Source: Microbacterium sp. EST19A (lineage in GTDB: Bacteria; Actinomycetota; Actinomycetes; Actinomycetales; Microbacteriaceae). Taken from it: a DNA stretch of 64,000 nucleotides. The notes beneath the pieces were generated by a model. That model worked only from the letters and a program-made list of their open reading frames with translations, was not told the DNA's origin and searched no databases. The position numbers were made by a program, and so were the translations under genes. Shown piece after piece: positions 24,521 through 31,985 of the stretch (positions are counted from its first letter, which is position 1; every line of letters begins with the position of its first letter). The stretch covers positions 1 to 64,000 of the forward strand of contig NZ_JAHXYZ010000005.1 of assembly GCF_019969685.1 (NCBI RefSeq), read 5' to 3'.

Positions 24521-26523
24521 CACATCACGTTTCCGATGTAGGAGTACTTGACGAAGACCTCCGAGGCGATGCCGGACTCCTCCAGCACGCCCTGCACGGC
24601 GGTCATCATGTAGTTCGAGTCCCAGCCCATGTAGAGGAAGTGCGAGTCGTCGAGCTCGTCCCACTGTCCCTTCCAGGCCATCTCGTCGTAGATCGGCCCG
24701 CCGTGACTCGCGCAGTACGCGAGGGCGGCGGCCCTGGTGTCGGTCCACGCGCGACGGAACACCCGATTGAAGAGGTACTTGACGTCGGGGACCTCCCACC
24801 GCTCTCCGCGGTACTCGACGTAGTCGAACTCGCGCTCCCACCCGGCCGGCCATCCGCGACGGCGCACGGCGTCGAGGATCGGGGTGAGACCGTCGTCGTC
24901 GATCTCGGGCAGCGCGGGGCGGGCCCAGATGCGCACGAGCTCGGTGGTGAGCGCGACCGTTCGCTGCGTGATCGCCGCCGTGCCCCACGCCTCGGTGTGG
25001 CCGAGGGCCTGCGTGGCGGGTACGTCGCTGCGGAGATACGCCTCGTCGCGCTTGACCGGGAACGACGCCCCGAAGACGCGTTCGGTCAGGGGCTGCTCGA
25101 GGAGGGTGAGGTTGCCGAGAGTCGGGGCGAGGGCTCGGTGGCTGTTCTGCTCGTCCTCGGAGTACTCGCTCCACGGGCGCAGTCCGTCGCCCGACCAGGC
25201 ATCACCCGGAACCGACGGGACGATGTGCTCGACATCGTATCCGTCGACGTCGTCGACGCCCTCGAGTCGGCCGAGCACGTAGGCCGCATGGGGGAGCTCG
25301 CTGTACTTGAGCACGGCGCTGACCCGCTCGTCGGACGGTGTGATCCGGGCGAATGCCCGGGCGAGGGCATCGCGACCTCCGGTGCGCGCGCGGCACAGCC
25401 GGGCGATGAGCCGCTCACCTGGCAGATTCACCAGCGTGCGGCGGAGGTGCATCGCCTGGATCCACTCCAGCGTCTCGATCAGTTCGTCGCGCGAGATGAG
25501 GCCGCGGGCGTGATCGCTGTACGCGCTCATGACGAGCGGATACGTGGAGCGGCCGAACGTGTTGACGTATCCCAGCTGCCGGGCGATCTCGGGGTCCTGC
25601 TCCTGGGCGGGATCGAGGAGGATGCCGTAGATCTCGGCGAAGTGCCGCCAGTTCTCGGCATCCGCCTGCAGCTGCGCGACATCGACGCGGGGGAACGAAC
25701 GACGGAACGCGCTGTAGACCCCGTGCTCGCCGTTCGCCGCCAGTTCGCGCCCCGTCGTCATCACCAGGTAGTGCCGCCAGAACGCGCCGATCGCCTCACC
25801 GGTGTGCCGCTCGATCGGCAGCCAGAACCGTGCCTCGACGTCGAGCTGCTCGGCGTGGGTGAGTCCCATGAGGATGTAGTTGTGGATCAGCTCGTCGTCG
25901 CGCAGCGGTTCGCCCGTCGAGTTGAGGCTCTCGAAGATCTGCTGCGCGTTCGCCTGGGCGCCGAGCGTGATCGACACATGCTCGAGCTTCTGCAGCCCGC
26001 GCCAGATGCGCGGCGCTTCCTCGACGTGGATCTGACTGCGGAAGAACGCGTAGTTGTCGTCGAAGCGCGATTCGCGGTCGGTGTCGTCGCGGCGGTCCAG
26101 CACGACGGACTCGTAGAGCTCCGCCCACGCAGCATGGGGGCGCAGCTTCGTGCGACCCGGCGCATCCCGGCGGACCAGTACACGCTCGAGCTCGGCCGCC
26201 ATGGTCGCATCGGTGTCGCGGACGGCGTGGTGGAGGGCCGCGACGAGGAGCATCAGGGTCGTGATCCGCTGCTGACCGTCGATGAGGATGAGGTCGGAGC
26301 CCGGCTCCGATCCGTCTTCGGCGGAGAGGATGGATCCGATGAAGTGGCGATGCGCGTCGTCCTGGCCGGCCACCGCACGGACGTCGGAGAGCAGCCGCTC
26401 GCAGCCGCCGATATCCCATCGATACTGCCGCTGATACACCGGAACCACGATGGTCGTCGTTCCTGCCGCGAGCCATTCGATCGTGTTGACTGCTGTCGCC
26501 TCGACGTTGGTCGCGGTGCTCAT
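24520..26523 (-). CDS. DUF262-DUF1524 protein (GmrSD-type restriction nuclease family)
   Basis: 667 residues. N-terminal DUF262/GmrS-like domain: VPVYQRQYRWD at 27-37, IDGQQRITTL at 81-90 (the DGQQR nucleotide-binding motif) and FESLNSTGEPL at 198-208. DUF1524 HNH-like domain: EHIVP at 432-436 and LGNLTLL around 469-475. Family members GmrSD, BrxU and SspE cut modified DNA or act in phage defence; the single-chain fusion is common. After about residue 550 there is a further region, ending in SYIGNVM, that I do not recognise. The ATG at 26523 follows GGAGG. No methyltransferase is adjacent. Downstream hydrolase overlaps by one base. Confidence 0.88.
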   Translation of the reverse strand: MSTATNVEATAVNTIEWLAAGTTTIVVPVYQRQYRWDIGGCERLLSDVRAVAGQDDAHRHFIGSILSAEDGSEPGSDLILIDGQQRITTLMLLVAALHHAVRDTDATMAAELERVLVRRDAPGRTKLRPHAAWAELYESVVLDRRDDTDRESRFDDNYAFFRSQIHVEEAPRIWRGLQKLEHVSITLGAQANAQQIFESLNSTGEPLRDDELIHNYILMGLTHAEQLDVEARFWLPIERHTGEAIGAFWRHYLVMTTGRELAANGEHGVYSAFRRSFPRVDVAQLQADAENWRHFAEIYGILLDPAQEQDPEIARQLGYVNTFGRSTYPLVMSAYSDHARGLISRDELIETLEWIQAMHLRRTLVNLPGERLIARLCRARTGGRDALARAFARITPSDERVSAVLKYSELPHAAYVLGRLEGVDDVDGYDVEHIVPSVPGDAWSGDGLRPWSEYSEDEQNSHRALAPTLGNLTLLEQPLTERVFGASFPVKRDEAYLRSDVPATQALGHTEAWGTAAITQRTVALTTELVRIWARPALPEIDDDGLTPILDAVRRRGWPAGWEREFDYVEYRGERWEVPDVKYLFNRVFRRAWTDTRAAALAYCASHGGPIYDEMAWKGQWDELDDSHFLYMGWDSNYMMTAVQGVLEESGIASEVFVKYSYIGNVM

Positions 26524-26632
26524 GCTGGTGTCTCGTCCTCCCGTAGCGCCGGGCGCCGAGGACTCGCCGGACGCCCCGCTCAGTCTATTCGGTTATGCAC
26601 GGCCGCCCTCCGAGGAGCGCCAGGCGGTCGCT

Positions 26633-26647
26633 GTTAGGCTTGCCTTA
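26633..26647. promoter_or_regulatory. DtxR/IdeR-like box overlapping a TAGGCT promoter hexamer
   Basis: GTTAGGCTTGCCTTA matches 12 of 15 positions of the core of the DtxR/IdeR consensus (GTTAGGCTAACCTAA, from TTAGGTTAGGCTAACCTAA). It lies 52 bp before the putative Fe(II)/2OG oxygenase gene. TAGGCT inside it may be the -10 element, since the same hexamer precedes two other genes here, so the similarity could be partly accidental. Confidence 0.45.
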
Positions 26648-26684
26648 TCAGGGCCTGTTAAAACGTGCTGGCCCCCGATGAGAG

Positions 26685-26699
26685 GATCTGACTCAGATC
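26685..26699 (+). promoter_or_regulatory. Palindrome over the ribosome-binding region
   Basis: GATCTGA-C-TCAGATC is a perfect 7-bp inverted repeat that ends at the base before the ATG at 26700 and overlaps the 3' end of the AGAGGATC Shine-Dalgarno. It could bind a dimeric regulator, or in RNA it could only fold with a larger loop. Confidence 0.45.
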
Positions 26700-27473
26700 A
26701 TGGGATACATCAAGTCAAAGGCGCTCGAGGAAAAGGGATTCGTCGTCCTCGACAGCTACAACCAGGAGCTCGACCCCAAGGAATGGCTCGACATCGAGTA
26801 CAACGACTGGAAGTCGTCGGGCGACACGCGGTTCGCCCCGCTCGCGAGCGCCTTCGGTGACATCGAGTGCAACGGTTTCTGGAACCACAAGCCGCCGCGC
26901 ACCGACAAGGACGGCGTCTGGATCGACTCGCAGACCGAGAAGGCCCCGAACCTGACGCGTCGCGCGCAGGAGCCGGGTGCGAACGTCGGACGCTGCCGCG
27001 TCATCGAGCTGCAGCCCACTCCGTACGGCGAATGCCTCTACAACCTCCACCAGGACGACAACAACCGTCTGAACCCCGACGGCACCGGCTGGGTGGTACG
27101 CGGGTTCTTCAATCTGACGGATGACAAGGACAGCTACTTCGTCCTGCGGGAGAACCGCACCGACCCCAGCATCGAGTACCGCATCGCCCTTCCCGCGGGC
27201 GCACAGCTCATCGTCGACACGCAGCGCCTCTGGCACGCCGCCACGCACAACGGCGACGAGCCGCGCTACTGCCTCATCACGTCGTGGACCTCGGGTCCGG
27301 AGCTCGACGCGTACATCGAGAAGTACAACGGCACCGACGACGTTCCGAACTACGAGGTCGACCAGGAGACACTCGAGCTCGGTTACGCCGAGCAGGCCCG
27401 CAAGGATGCCGCTCGCGCCGCCTACTACGCGGCCAAGGGCCAGCAGGTCAAGCAGGCGATGAGCGAGGCGTAA
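26700..27473 (+). CDS. Putative Fe(II)/2-oxoglutarate-dependent oxygenase
   Basis: 257 residues. Not a family I can name, but it shows the double-stranded beta-helix facial triad pattern: H117-x-D119 in YNLHQDDNN and distal H179 in TQRLWHAATH, followed ten residues later by R189 in EPRYCLITSW, the usual 2OG carboxylate-binding arginine. The C-terminal 35 residues are charged and helical (AEQARKDAARAAYYAAKGQQ). No signal peptide. Upstream lie a DtxR-like box and a palindrome; iron control of an iron enzyme would be plausible but is inference. Convergent terminator follows. Confidence 0.65.
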   Translation: MGYIKSKALEEKGFVVLDSYNQELDPKEWLDIEYNDWKSSGDTRFAPLASAFGDIECNGFWNHKPPRTDKDGVWIDSQTEKAPNLTRRAQEPGANVGRCRVIELQPTPYGECLYNLHQDDNNRLNPDGTGWVVRGFFNLTDDKDSYFVLRENRTDPSIEYRIALPAGAQLIVDTQRLWHAATHNGDEPRYCLITSWTSGPELDAYIEKYNGTDDVPNYEVDQETLELGYAEQARKDAARAAYYAAKGQQVKQAMSEA

Positions 27474-27509
27474 GCCCGGTTCTCGCGCTCGCTGACGCCG
27501 TCGCAGCAC

Positions 27510-27542
27510 GGAAAGCCCCGGTCGAGGTGGCCGGGGCTTTCC
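27510..27542 (+). terminator. Rho-independent terminator
   Basis: Perfect 12-bp stem GGAAAGCCCCGG / CCGGGGCTTTCC with a 9-nt loop, 37 bp after the oxygenase stop. Confidence 0.88.
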
Positions 27543-27580
27543 CGTACCCGAACTACATGCTTGTGATTTCGGGCCGACTG

Positions 27581-27614
27581 GGCGAGAATGGGCCCATAAC
27601 CGCATATTCTCGCC
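27581..27614. promoter_or_regulatory. Inverted repeat upstream of DUF3145 gene
   Basis: GGCGAGAAT (27581-27589) and ATTCTCGCC (27606-27614) are perfect 9-bp inverted repeats with a 16-bp centre, 56 bp before the ATG of the DUF3145 gene. TTGTGA at 27561-27566 is a possible -35 whose -10 (GAGAAT) would fall inside the left arm. Candidate operator for a dimeric regulator. Confidence 0.55.
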
Positions 27615-27669
27615 ACTCTCGTGGGTTTCAGGTCGTTGGGGAAGACGCACCTGATGAAACGGAGAGATC

Positions 27670-28173
27670 ATGGCGACGGCTTACGCACGTGGAGTGGTGT
27701 TCATCCACTCTGCGCCTCGCGCGCTCTGCCCCCACCTGGAGTGGGCGGTCGGTCGCGCTATCGGGCGCGCGGTGAATTTCGACTGGACCGAGCAGCCTGT
27801 GCTCGACGGTGCCCGCCGCGCCGAGTTCTACTGGGACGGACCTGTCGGCACGGGCGCTGCTCTGGCGACCGCGATCCGCGGCTGGGAGCACCTCCGCTTC
27901 GAGGTCACCGAGGATCCGACTCCCCGCAGCGACGGCGGCCGCTGGCTGCACACCCCTGATCTCGGGATCCACTACGCGCAGACGGATGCCGCGGGCAACA
28001 TCGTCATCGGCGAGGATCGCATCCGCTATGCGATGGAGATCTCCGCGGGAAGCGCGGTCGAGCTGCAGCGCGAGCTGGACATCGCGCTCGGCTCGGCCTG
28101 GGACGAGGAGCTGGAGCCGTTCCGCCACGCCAGCGACGACGCGCGCGTCGTCTGGCTCCACAAGGTCGGCTGA
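27670..28173 (+). CDS. DUF3145 protein
   Basis: 167 residues covering the whole DUF3145 family domain (ATAYARGVVFIHSAPRALCPH at the start; GVVFIHSAPRALCPH visible; WDEELEPFRHASDDARVVWLHKVG at the end). The family occurs only in Actinobacteria and has no known activity. In Streptomyces the homologue also sits next to fabF of the fabDHPF cluster, and here the gene converges on fabF, so a link to fatty-acid synthesis is supported by conserved neighbourhood. SD GAGAGA precedes the ATG. A separate inverted repeat upstream may control it. Confidence 0.9.
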   Translation: MATAYARGVVFIHSAPRALCPHLEWAVGRAIGRAVNFDWTEQPVLDGARRAEFYWDGPVGTGAALATAIRGWEHLRFEVTEDPTPRSDGGRWLHTPDLGIHYAQTDAAGNIVIGEDRIRYAMEISAGSAVELQRELDIALGSAWDEELEPFRHASDDARVVWLHKVG

Positions 28174-28265
28174 CGCCGCCGAAAGACCTGGAGCGGGGGA
28201 GGCGTGAGTATCGGATGCCGGTGATTCGTCCCGGACGCTGAGAAGACGTATCCCCGCTTCACATG

Positions 28266-28303
28266 ACGAGGACCCCGCCCCGAGAAGGGGGCGGGGTCCT
28301 CGT
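28266..28303. terminator. Bidirectional terminator between DUF3145 gene and fabF
   Basis: A perfect 16-bp stem (28266-28281 with 28288-28303) and a 6-nt loop GAGAAG lie between two converging genes. The stem core reads GAGGACCCCGCCCC on one arm. It ends the fab operon and the DUF3145 transcript. T tracts are short, as is common at this GC content. Confidence 0.85.
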
Positions 28304-28315
28304 CTGCGACGCCGG

Positions 28316-29557
28316 TCAGTCGTCGACGCCGGCGAACACGGCGACCGCGTTGTGGCCGCCGAAGCCGAAGGAGTTGCTGATCGCGATCTGCGGTCCGTCG
28401 CCGAGCGGAGTCGCCTCGCCGGACAGGCGGAACGGCACGGCCGGGTCGGGCTCGGTCATGTTGATCGTCGGCGGTGCGACGCGGTCGCGCAGCGCGAGCA
28501 GCGAGAAGATCGCTTCGAGCGCGCCGGTGCCGCCGAGCAGGTGCCCGGTGGACGCCTTCGTCGCCGAGACCGGGATCTCGTCGATCCGGTCGCCGAAGAC
28601 CTTCTTGAGCGCGACATACTCGTTCGGGTCGCCGACCGGGGTCGACGTCGCGTGCGCGTTGATGTGCGTGACCTGGTCGGCGGTGACGCCGGCCTCGGCG
28701 AGGGCCTGCGTGACCGCGCGCGCCGCACCGGTGCCCTCGGGGTCGTTCCCGGTGATGTGGTACGCGTCCGCCGTCACGCTGCCGCCCAGCACGTAGCCGT
28801 AGATCTTCGCGCCGCGCGCCTTCGCGTGCTCTTCGGTCTCGAGGATCAGGGCGGCGGCGCCCTCGCCCATGACGAAGCCGTCGCGGTCGATGGCGCCGGG
28901 CCGGGAGGCGTGCGCGGGGTCGTCGTTGCGGCGCGACAGGGCCTGCGCCGAGGCGAACGACGCCATGGTGATCGGGTGGATCGCGGATTCCGTGCCGCCG
29001 GCGATCACGATGTCGGCATCGCCGTCCTGCAGGTGGTGGAAGGCGTGGATGATGGACTCCGTGCTCGACGCGCACGCGCTCACCACGGTCTGGGCGTAGG
29101 CGCGGGCGTGGAACTGCAGGGAGAGGTTGCCCGCTGCCGCGTTCGGCATGAGCATCGGGACGGTCAGCGGCATGACGCGACGCGGACCCTTCTCGCGCAG
29201 GGTGTCCCAGGCGTCGAGCAGCGTCCACAGCCCGCCGATGCCGGTGGCGAAGTCGATGCCGAGACGCTCGGGGTCGACCTCCGGGGAGCCGGCGTCAGCC
29301 CAGGCTTCGCGCGCGGCGATCAGTGCGAACTGCGAAGACGGGTCGAGGCGCTTCGCCTCATGACGAGGCAGGACCTCCTCGGGCCGGACGATCGCCTCGG
29401 CCGCGAAGGTGACGGGCAGCTCGTACTGCTTCACCCAGTCGTGCTCGAGGGTCCGGGTTCCGGACACGCCTGCGAGCAGGTTGGTCCAGTTCTCGGGTGC
29501 GGTCCCGCCGATGGCGGACGTGGCGCCGATGCCGGTGACGACGATGCGCTTGGTCAT
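28316..29557 (-). CDS. fabF: Beta-ketoacyl-ACP synthase II
   Basis: 413 residues. Condensing enzyme that elongates acyl-ACP with malonyl-ACP in type II fatty-acid synthesis. Catalytic C162 in VVSACASSTES, H302 in INAHATSTPVGD and H339 in TGHLLGG, with the KASII-type SNSFGFGGHNA near the end. Last gene of the leftward fabD-fabH-acpP-fabF order; 92 bp separate it from acpP. An extensive perfect hairpin terminates the transcript 12 bp after the stop. Confidence 0.97.
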   Translation of the reverse strand: MTKRIVVTGIGATSAIGGTAPENWTNLLAGVSGTRTLEHDWVKQYELPVTFAAEAIVRPEEVLPRHEAKRLDPSSQFALIAAREAWADAGSPEVDPERLGIDFATGIGGLWTLLDAWDTLREKGPRRVMPLTVPMLMPNAAAGNLSLQFHARAYAQTVVSACASSTESIIHAFHHLQDGDADIVIAGGTESAIHPITMASFASAQALSRRNDDPAHASRPGAIDRDGFVMGEGAAALILETEEHAKARGAKIYGYVLGGSVTADAYHITGNDPEGTGAARAVTQALAEAGVTADQVTHINAHATSTPVGDPNEYVALKKVFGDRIDEIPVSATKASTGHLLGGTGALEAIFSLLALRDRVAPPTINMTEPDPAVPFRLSGEATPLGDGPQIAISNSFGFGGHNAVAVFAGVDD

Positions 29558-29649
29558 GGTGTGGTTCCTTGTCGAGCGGGTGCTGAGCGAATTCGGGCAA
29601 GGCAGAGGATGCCACGCCCCGCAGGTGCGGGGGTGGCATCCAGTCGGGA

Positions 29650-29898
29650 TTACTCCTGGCCCGCGACGATGAAGCTGACGGCGTCGCCGACGGTCTTGAG
29701 GTTCTTGACCTCGTCGTCGGGGATGGTGACGCCGAACTTCTCCTCGGCGTTGACGACGATCGTCATCATCGAGATCGAGTCGATGTCGAGGTCGTCGGTG
29801 AACGACTTCTCGAGGGCGACCTCGGAGGCGTTGATGCCGGTCTCGTCGGTGATGAGCTCTGCGAGGCCAGCGAGGACCTCATCGTTGGTGAAAGCCAT
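29650..29898 (-). CDS. acpP: Acyl carrier protein
   Basis: 82 residues, acidic. The phosphopantetheine attachment serine is S41 in DLDIDSISMM, where the usual DSL is DSI. Carries intermediates among FabD, FabH, FabF and FabG. Start codon ATG at 29898 with AAGAGGAAGA just upstream. Sits between fabH and fabF. Confidence 0.96.
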   Translation of the reverse strand: MAFTNDEVLAGLAELITDETGINASEVALEKSFTDDLDIDSISMMTIVVNAEEKFGVTIPDDEVKNLKTVGDAVSFIVAGQE

Positions 29899-29965
29899 GT
29901 GGTCTTCCTCTTTCTAACGGGTTGTATTCGGAACCGTGGAACAGTCTAGGGAAGGTGGCGCGATC

Positions 29966-30967
29966 TCAGGGGAGGACGACGACCTGTGCGGCGAAGACGA
30001 GGCCCGCGCCGAAGCCGATCTGCAGGGCGAGACCGCCCGACAGCTCGGGGTGCTCGGCCATCAGCCGGTGGCTGGCGAGCGGGATGGAGGCGGCCGAGGT
30101 GTTTCCGGTCGTCTCGATGTCGCGGGCGATCACCGTGGACTCGGGCAGCTTCAGCTGCTTGGCGAACTCGTCGATGATGCGCATGTTCGCCTGGTGCGGG
30201 ATGAAGGCGGCGATGTCGGTCGGCTCGACGCCGGCCTTGTCGAGCGCCTCGCGGGCGACCTTCGCCATCTCCCAGACGGCCCAGCGGAAGACCGTCTGTC
30301 CCTCCTGCCGGAGCGTCGGCCACGGCACCTCGCCGTCGCGGAACTCCGTGAGAGTGCCGTTCATGCCCACGGCCTCGGCCTTCGAACCGTCGGAGCCCCA
30401 CACGGCCGGCGCGATGCCGGGCGTGTCGCTCGGGCCGATCAGGGCAGCTCCGGCGCCGTCTCCGAGGAGGAAGGAGATGCTGCGGTCGGCGGGGTCGACG
30501 ATGTCGGACAGCTTCTCGGTGCCGATCACCAGGGCGTAGCGGGCGGCTCCGGCCTTGATCAGCGCGTCGGCCTGGGCGACCGCGTAGGCGTAGCCCGCGC
30601 AGGCCGCGTTGATGTCATAGGCCGCCGCAGGGTTGGCGCCGACGCGGTCGGCGACGATCGCCGAGACGGACGGCGACTGCTTCGGGTTGCTGATCGTGGC
30701 GACGATCACCAGATCGACCTGGTCGGCGGAGATGCCGGACTTCTCGATGGCTTCGGCCGCTGCGGTGGTGGCGAGGTCGATCGCGTCGGTGCCCTTGTCG
30801 GCACGGGCGCGGGTGATGATGCCGGTGCGCTGGCGGATCCACTCGTCGCTGGAGTCGATCGGCCCGATCAGATCCTCGTTAGGGACGGCGTTCTCGCCGC
30901 GCGCGGCGCCGAAGGAATAGATGCGCGTGTATGCGGGACCGGCGGTCTGGGCGAGGATGATGCTCAT
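29966..30967 (-). CDS. fabH: Beta-ketoacyl-ACP synthase III
   Basis: 333 residues. Starts fatty-acid synthesis by condensing an acyl-CoA primer with malonyl-ACP; actinobacterial enzymes usually prefer branched primers. Catalytic C123 in INAACAGYAYA, H258 in IPHQANMRI and N289 in TTGNTSAASIP. The ATG overlaps the fabD stop (ATGA). The N-terminal 10-12 residues (MSIILAQTAG) precede the core and are slightly longer than in E. coli FabH. Confidence 0.96.
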   Translation of the reverse strand: MSIILAQTAGPAYTRIYSFGAARGENAVPNEDLIGPIDSSDEWIRQRTGIITRARADKGTDAIDLATTAAAEAIEKSGISADQVDLVIVATISNPKQSPSVSAIVADRVGANPAAAYDINAACAGYAYAVAQADALIKAGAARYALVIGTEKLSDIVDPADRSISFLLGDGAGAALIGPSDTPGIAPAVWGSDGSKAEAVGMNGTLTEFRDGEVPWPTLRQEGQTVFRWAVWEMAKVAREALDKAGVEPTDIAAFIPHQANMRIIDEFAKQLKLPESTVIARDIETTGNTSAASIPLASHRLMAEHPELSGGLALQIGFGAGLVFAAQVVVLP

Positions 30968-31884
30968 GCGGCTTCTCCGTTCAGCAGCGCGACGGCCGCA
31001 TCGAGGTCATCAGGGGTCTTGACGGCGACCGTCGGAACACCGCGGAGTCCGCGCTTGGCGAGGCCTGTGAGGGCACCTGCCGGGGCGAGCTCGATCAGGC
31101 CCGTGATGCCGCCGTCGGCGAAGGAGTTCATGCAGAGGTCCCACCGCACCGGCGACGACACCTGGTCGACGAGGTACGACAGCGCCGTGGCCCCGCTGTC
31201 GACGACCGAACCGTCACGGTTCGTCCACAGGGTGAGGGAGGGATCCGCGGGCGTCACGGCGGCGACGGCGTCGCGCAGGGCGGCCACGGCCGAAGCCATG
31301 TACTCGGTGTGGAAGGCTCCGGCGACCTGGAGCGGGATCACCCGCGTGCCCTTGACCGGTTCGGACGCGAGAGCGTCGAGGCCGGGGAGCTCGCCCGCGA
31401 CCACGAGCTGGCCGCCGCCGTTGTAGTTCGCGGGGGAGAGGCCGAGTTCGGTGAGCCGCTCGAGGATCGTGGCCTCGTCACCGCCGATGACCGCGCTCAT
31501 GCCGGTCGGCGTCTGCGCCGCGGCATCCGCCATCGCCCGTCCGCGGATGCCGACCAGGCGCATGCCGGTCTCGGCGTCGATCACGCCGCTGCCGACGAGT
31601 GCGGCGATCTCGCCCACCGAGTGGCCGGCGGTTCCATCGGGTCGACGGCCTGCGCGCTCCGTCAGGGCGTCGCCGGCGATCAGCGAGGCCGCGACGATGA
31701 GGGGCTGCGCGATGCGCGTGTCACGGATGGTGTCGGCATCCGACACGGTCCCGTGTTCGCGAAGATCCACCTCCGCCGCCTCGGAGTACGCGGCGAGGCG
31801 CTCGGCCACCCCGTCGAGCTCGAGCCAGGGTGCGAGGAAACCGGGGGTCTGCGAGCCCTGTCCAGGGCATACGACGACAATCAC
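30964..31884 (-). CDS. fabD: Malonyl-CoA:ACP acyltransferase
   Basis: 306 residues from GTG at 31884, which gives the family N-terminus VIVVVCPGQGSQ. Transfers malonyl from CoA to ACP. Active-site S89 in GHSVGEIAAL and H192 in AGAFHTEYM; the arginine near residue 114 (RGRAMAD) binds the malonyl carboxylate. The 101-bp gap upstream contains an inverted repeat at 31930-31954, a candidate FasR site and promoter region. Confidence 0.95.
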   Translation of the reverse strand: MIVVVCPGQGSQTPGFLAPWLELDGVAERLAAYSEAAEVDLREHGTVSDADTIRDTRIAQPLIVAASLIAGDALTERAGRRPDGTAGHSVGEIAALVGSGVIDAETGMRLVGIRGRAMADAAAQTPTGMSAVIGGDEATILERLTELGLSPANYNGGGQLVVAGELPGLDALASEPVKGTRVIPLQVAGAFHTEYMASAVAALRDAVAAVTPADPSLTLWTNRDGSVVDSGATALSYLVDQVSSPVRWDLCMNSFADGGITGLIELAPAGALTGLAKRGLRGVPTVAVKTPDDLDAAVALLNGEAA

Positions 31885-31929
31885 ATCCTCAGTCTGCCAA
31901 CGATTCGCGCGAAGCGGTGGATGATCCAT

Positions 31930-31954
31930 CACAAGATTCCGAAGATCCCTTGTG
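31930..31954. promoter_or_regulatory. Inverted repeat in the fasR-fabD gap, candidate FasR site
   Basis: CACAAG (31930-31935) and CTTGTG (31949-31954) are perfect 6-bp inverted arms 13 bp apart, with partial extension outward (CCAT / TGTGG). The repeat lies 46 bp upstream of the fabD start. In Streptomyces coelicolor FasR binds the fabD promoter; the match to its site cannot be judged here. Confidence 0.5.
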
Positions 31955-31985
31955 TGTGGCGCACAGTTCCGGCGATCCGCCGGCG

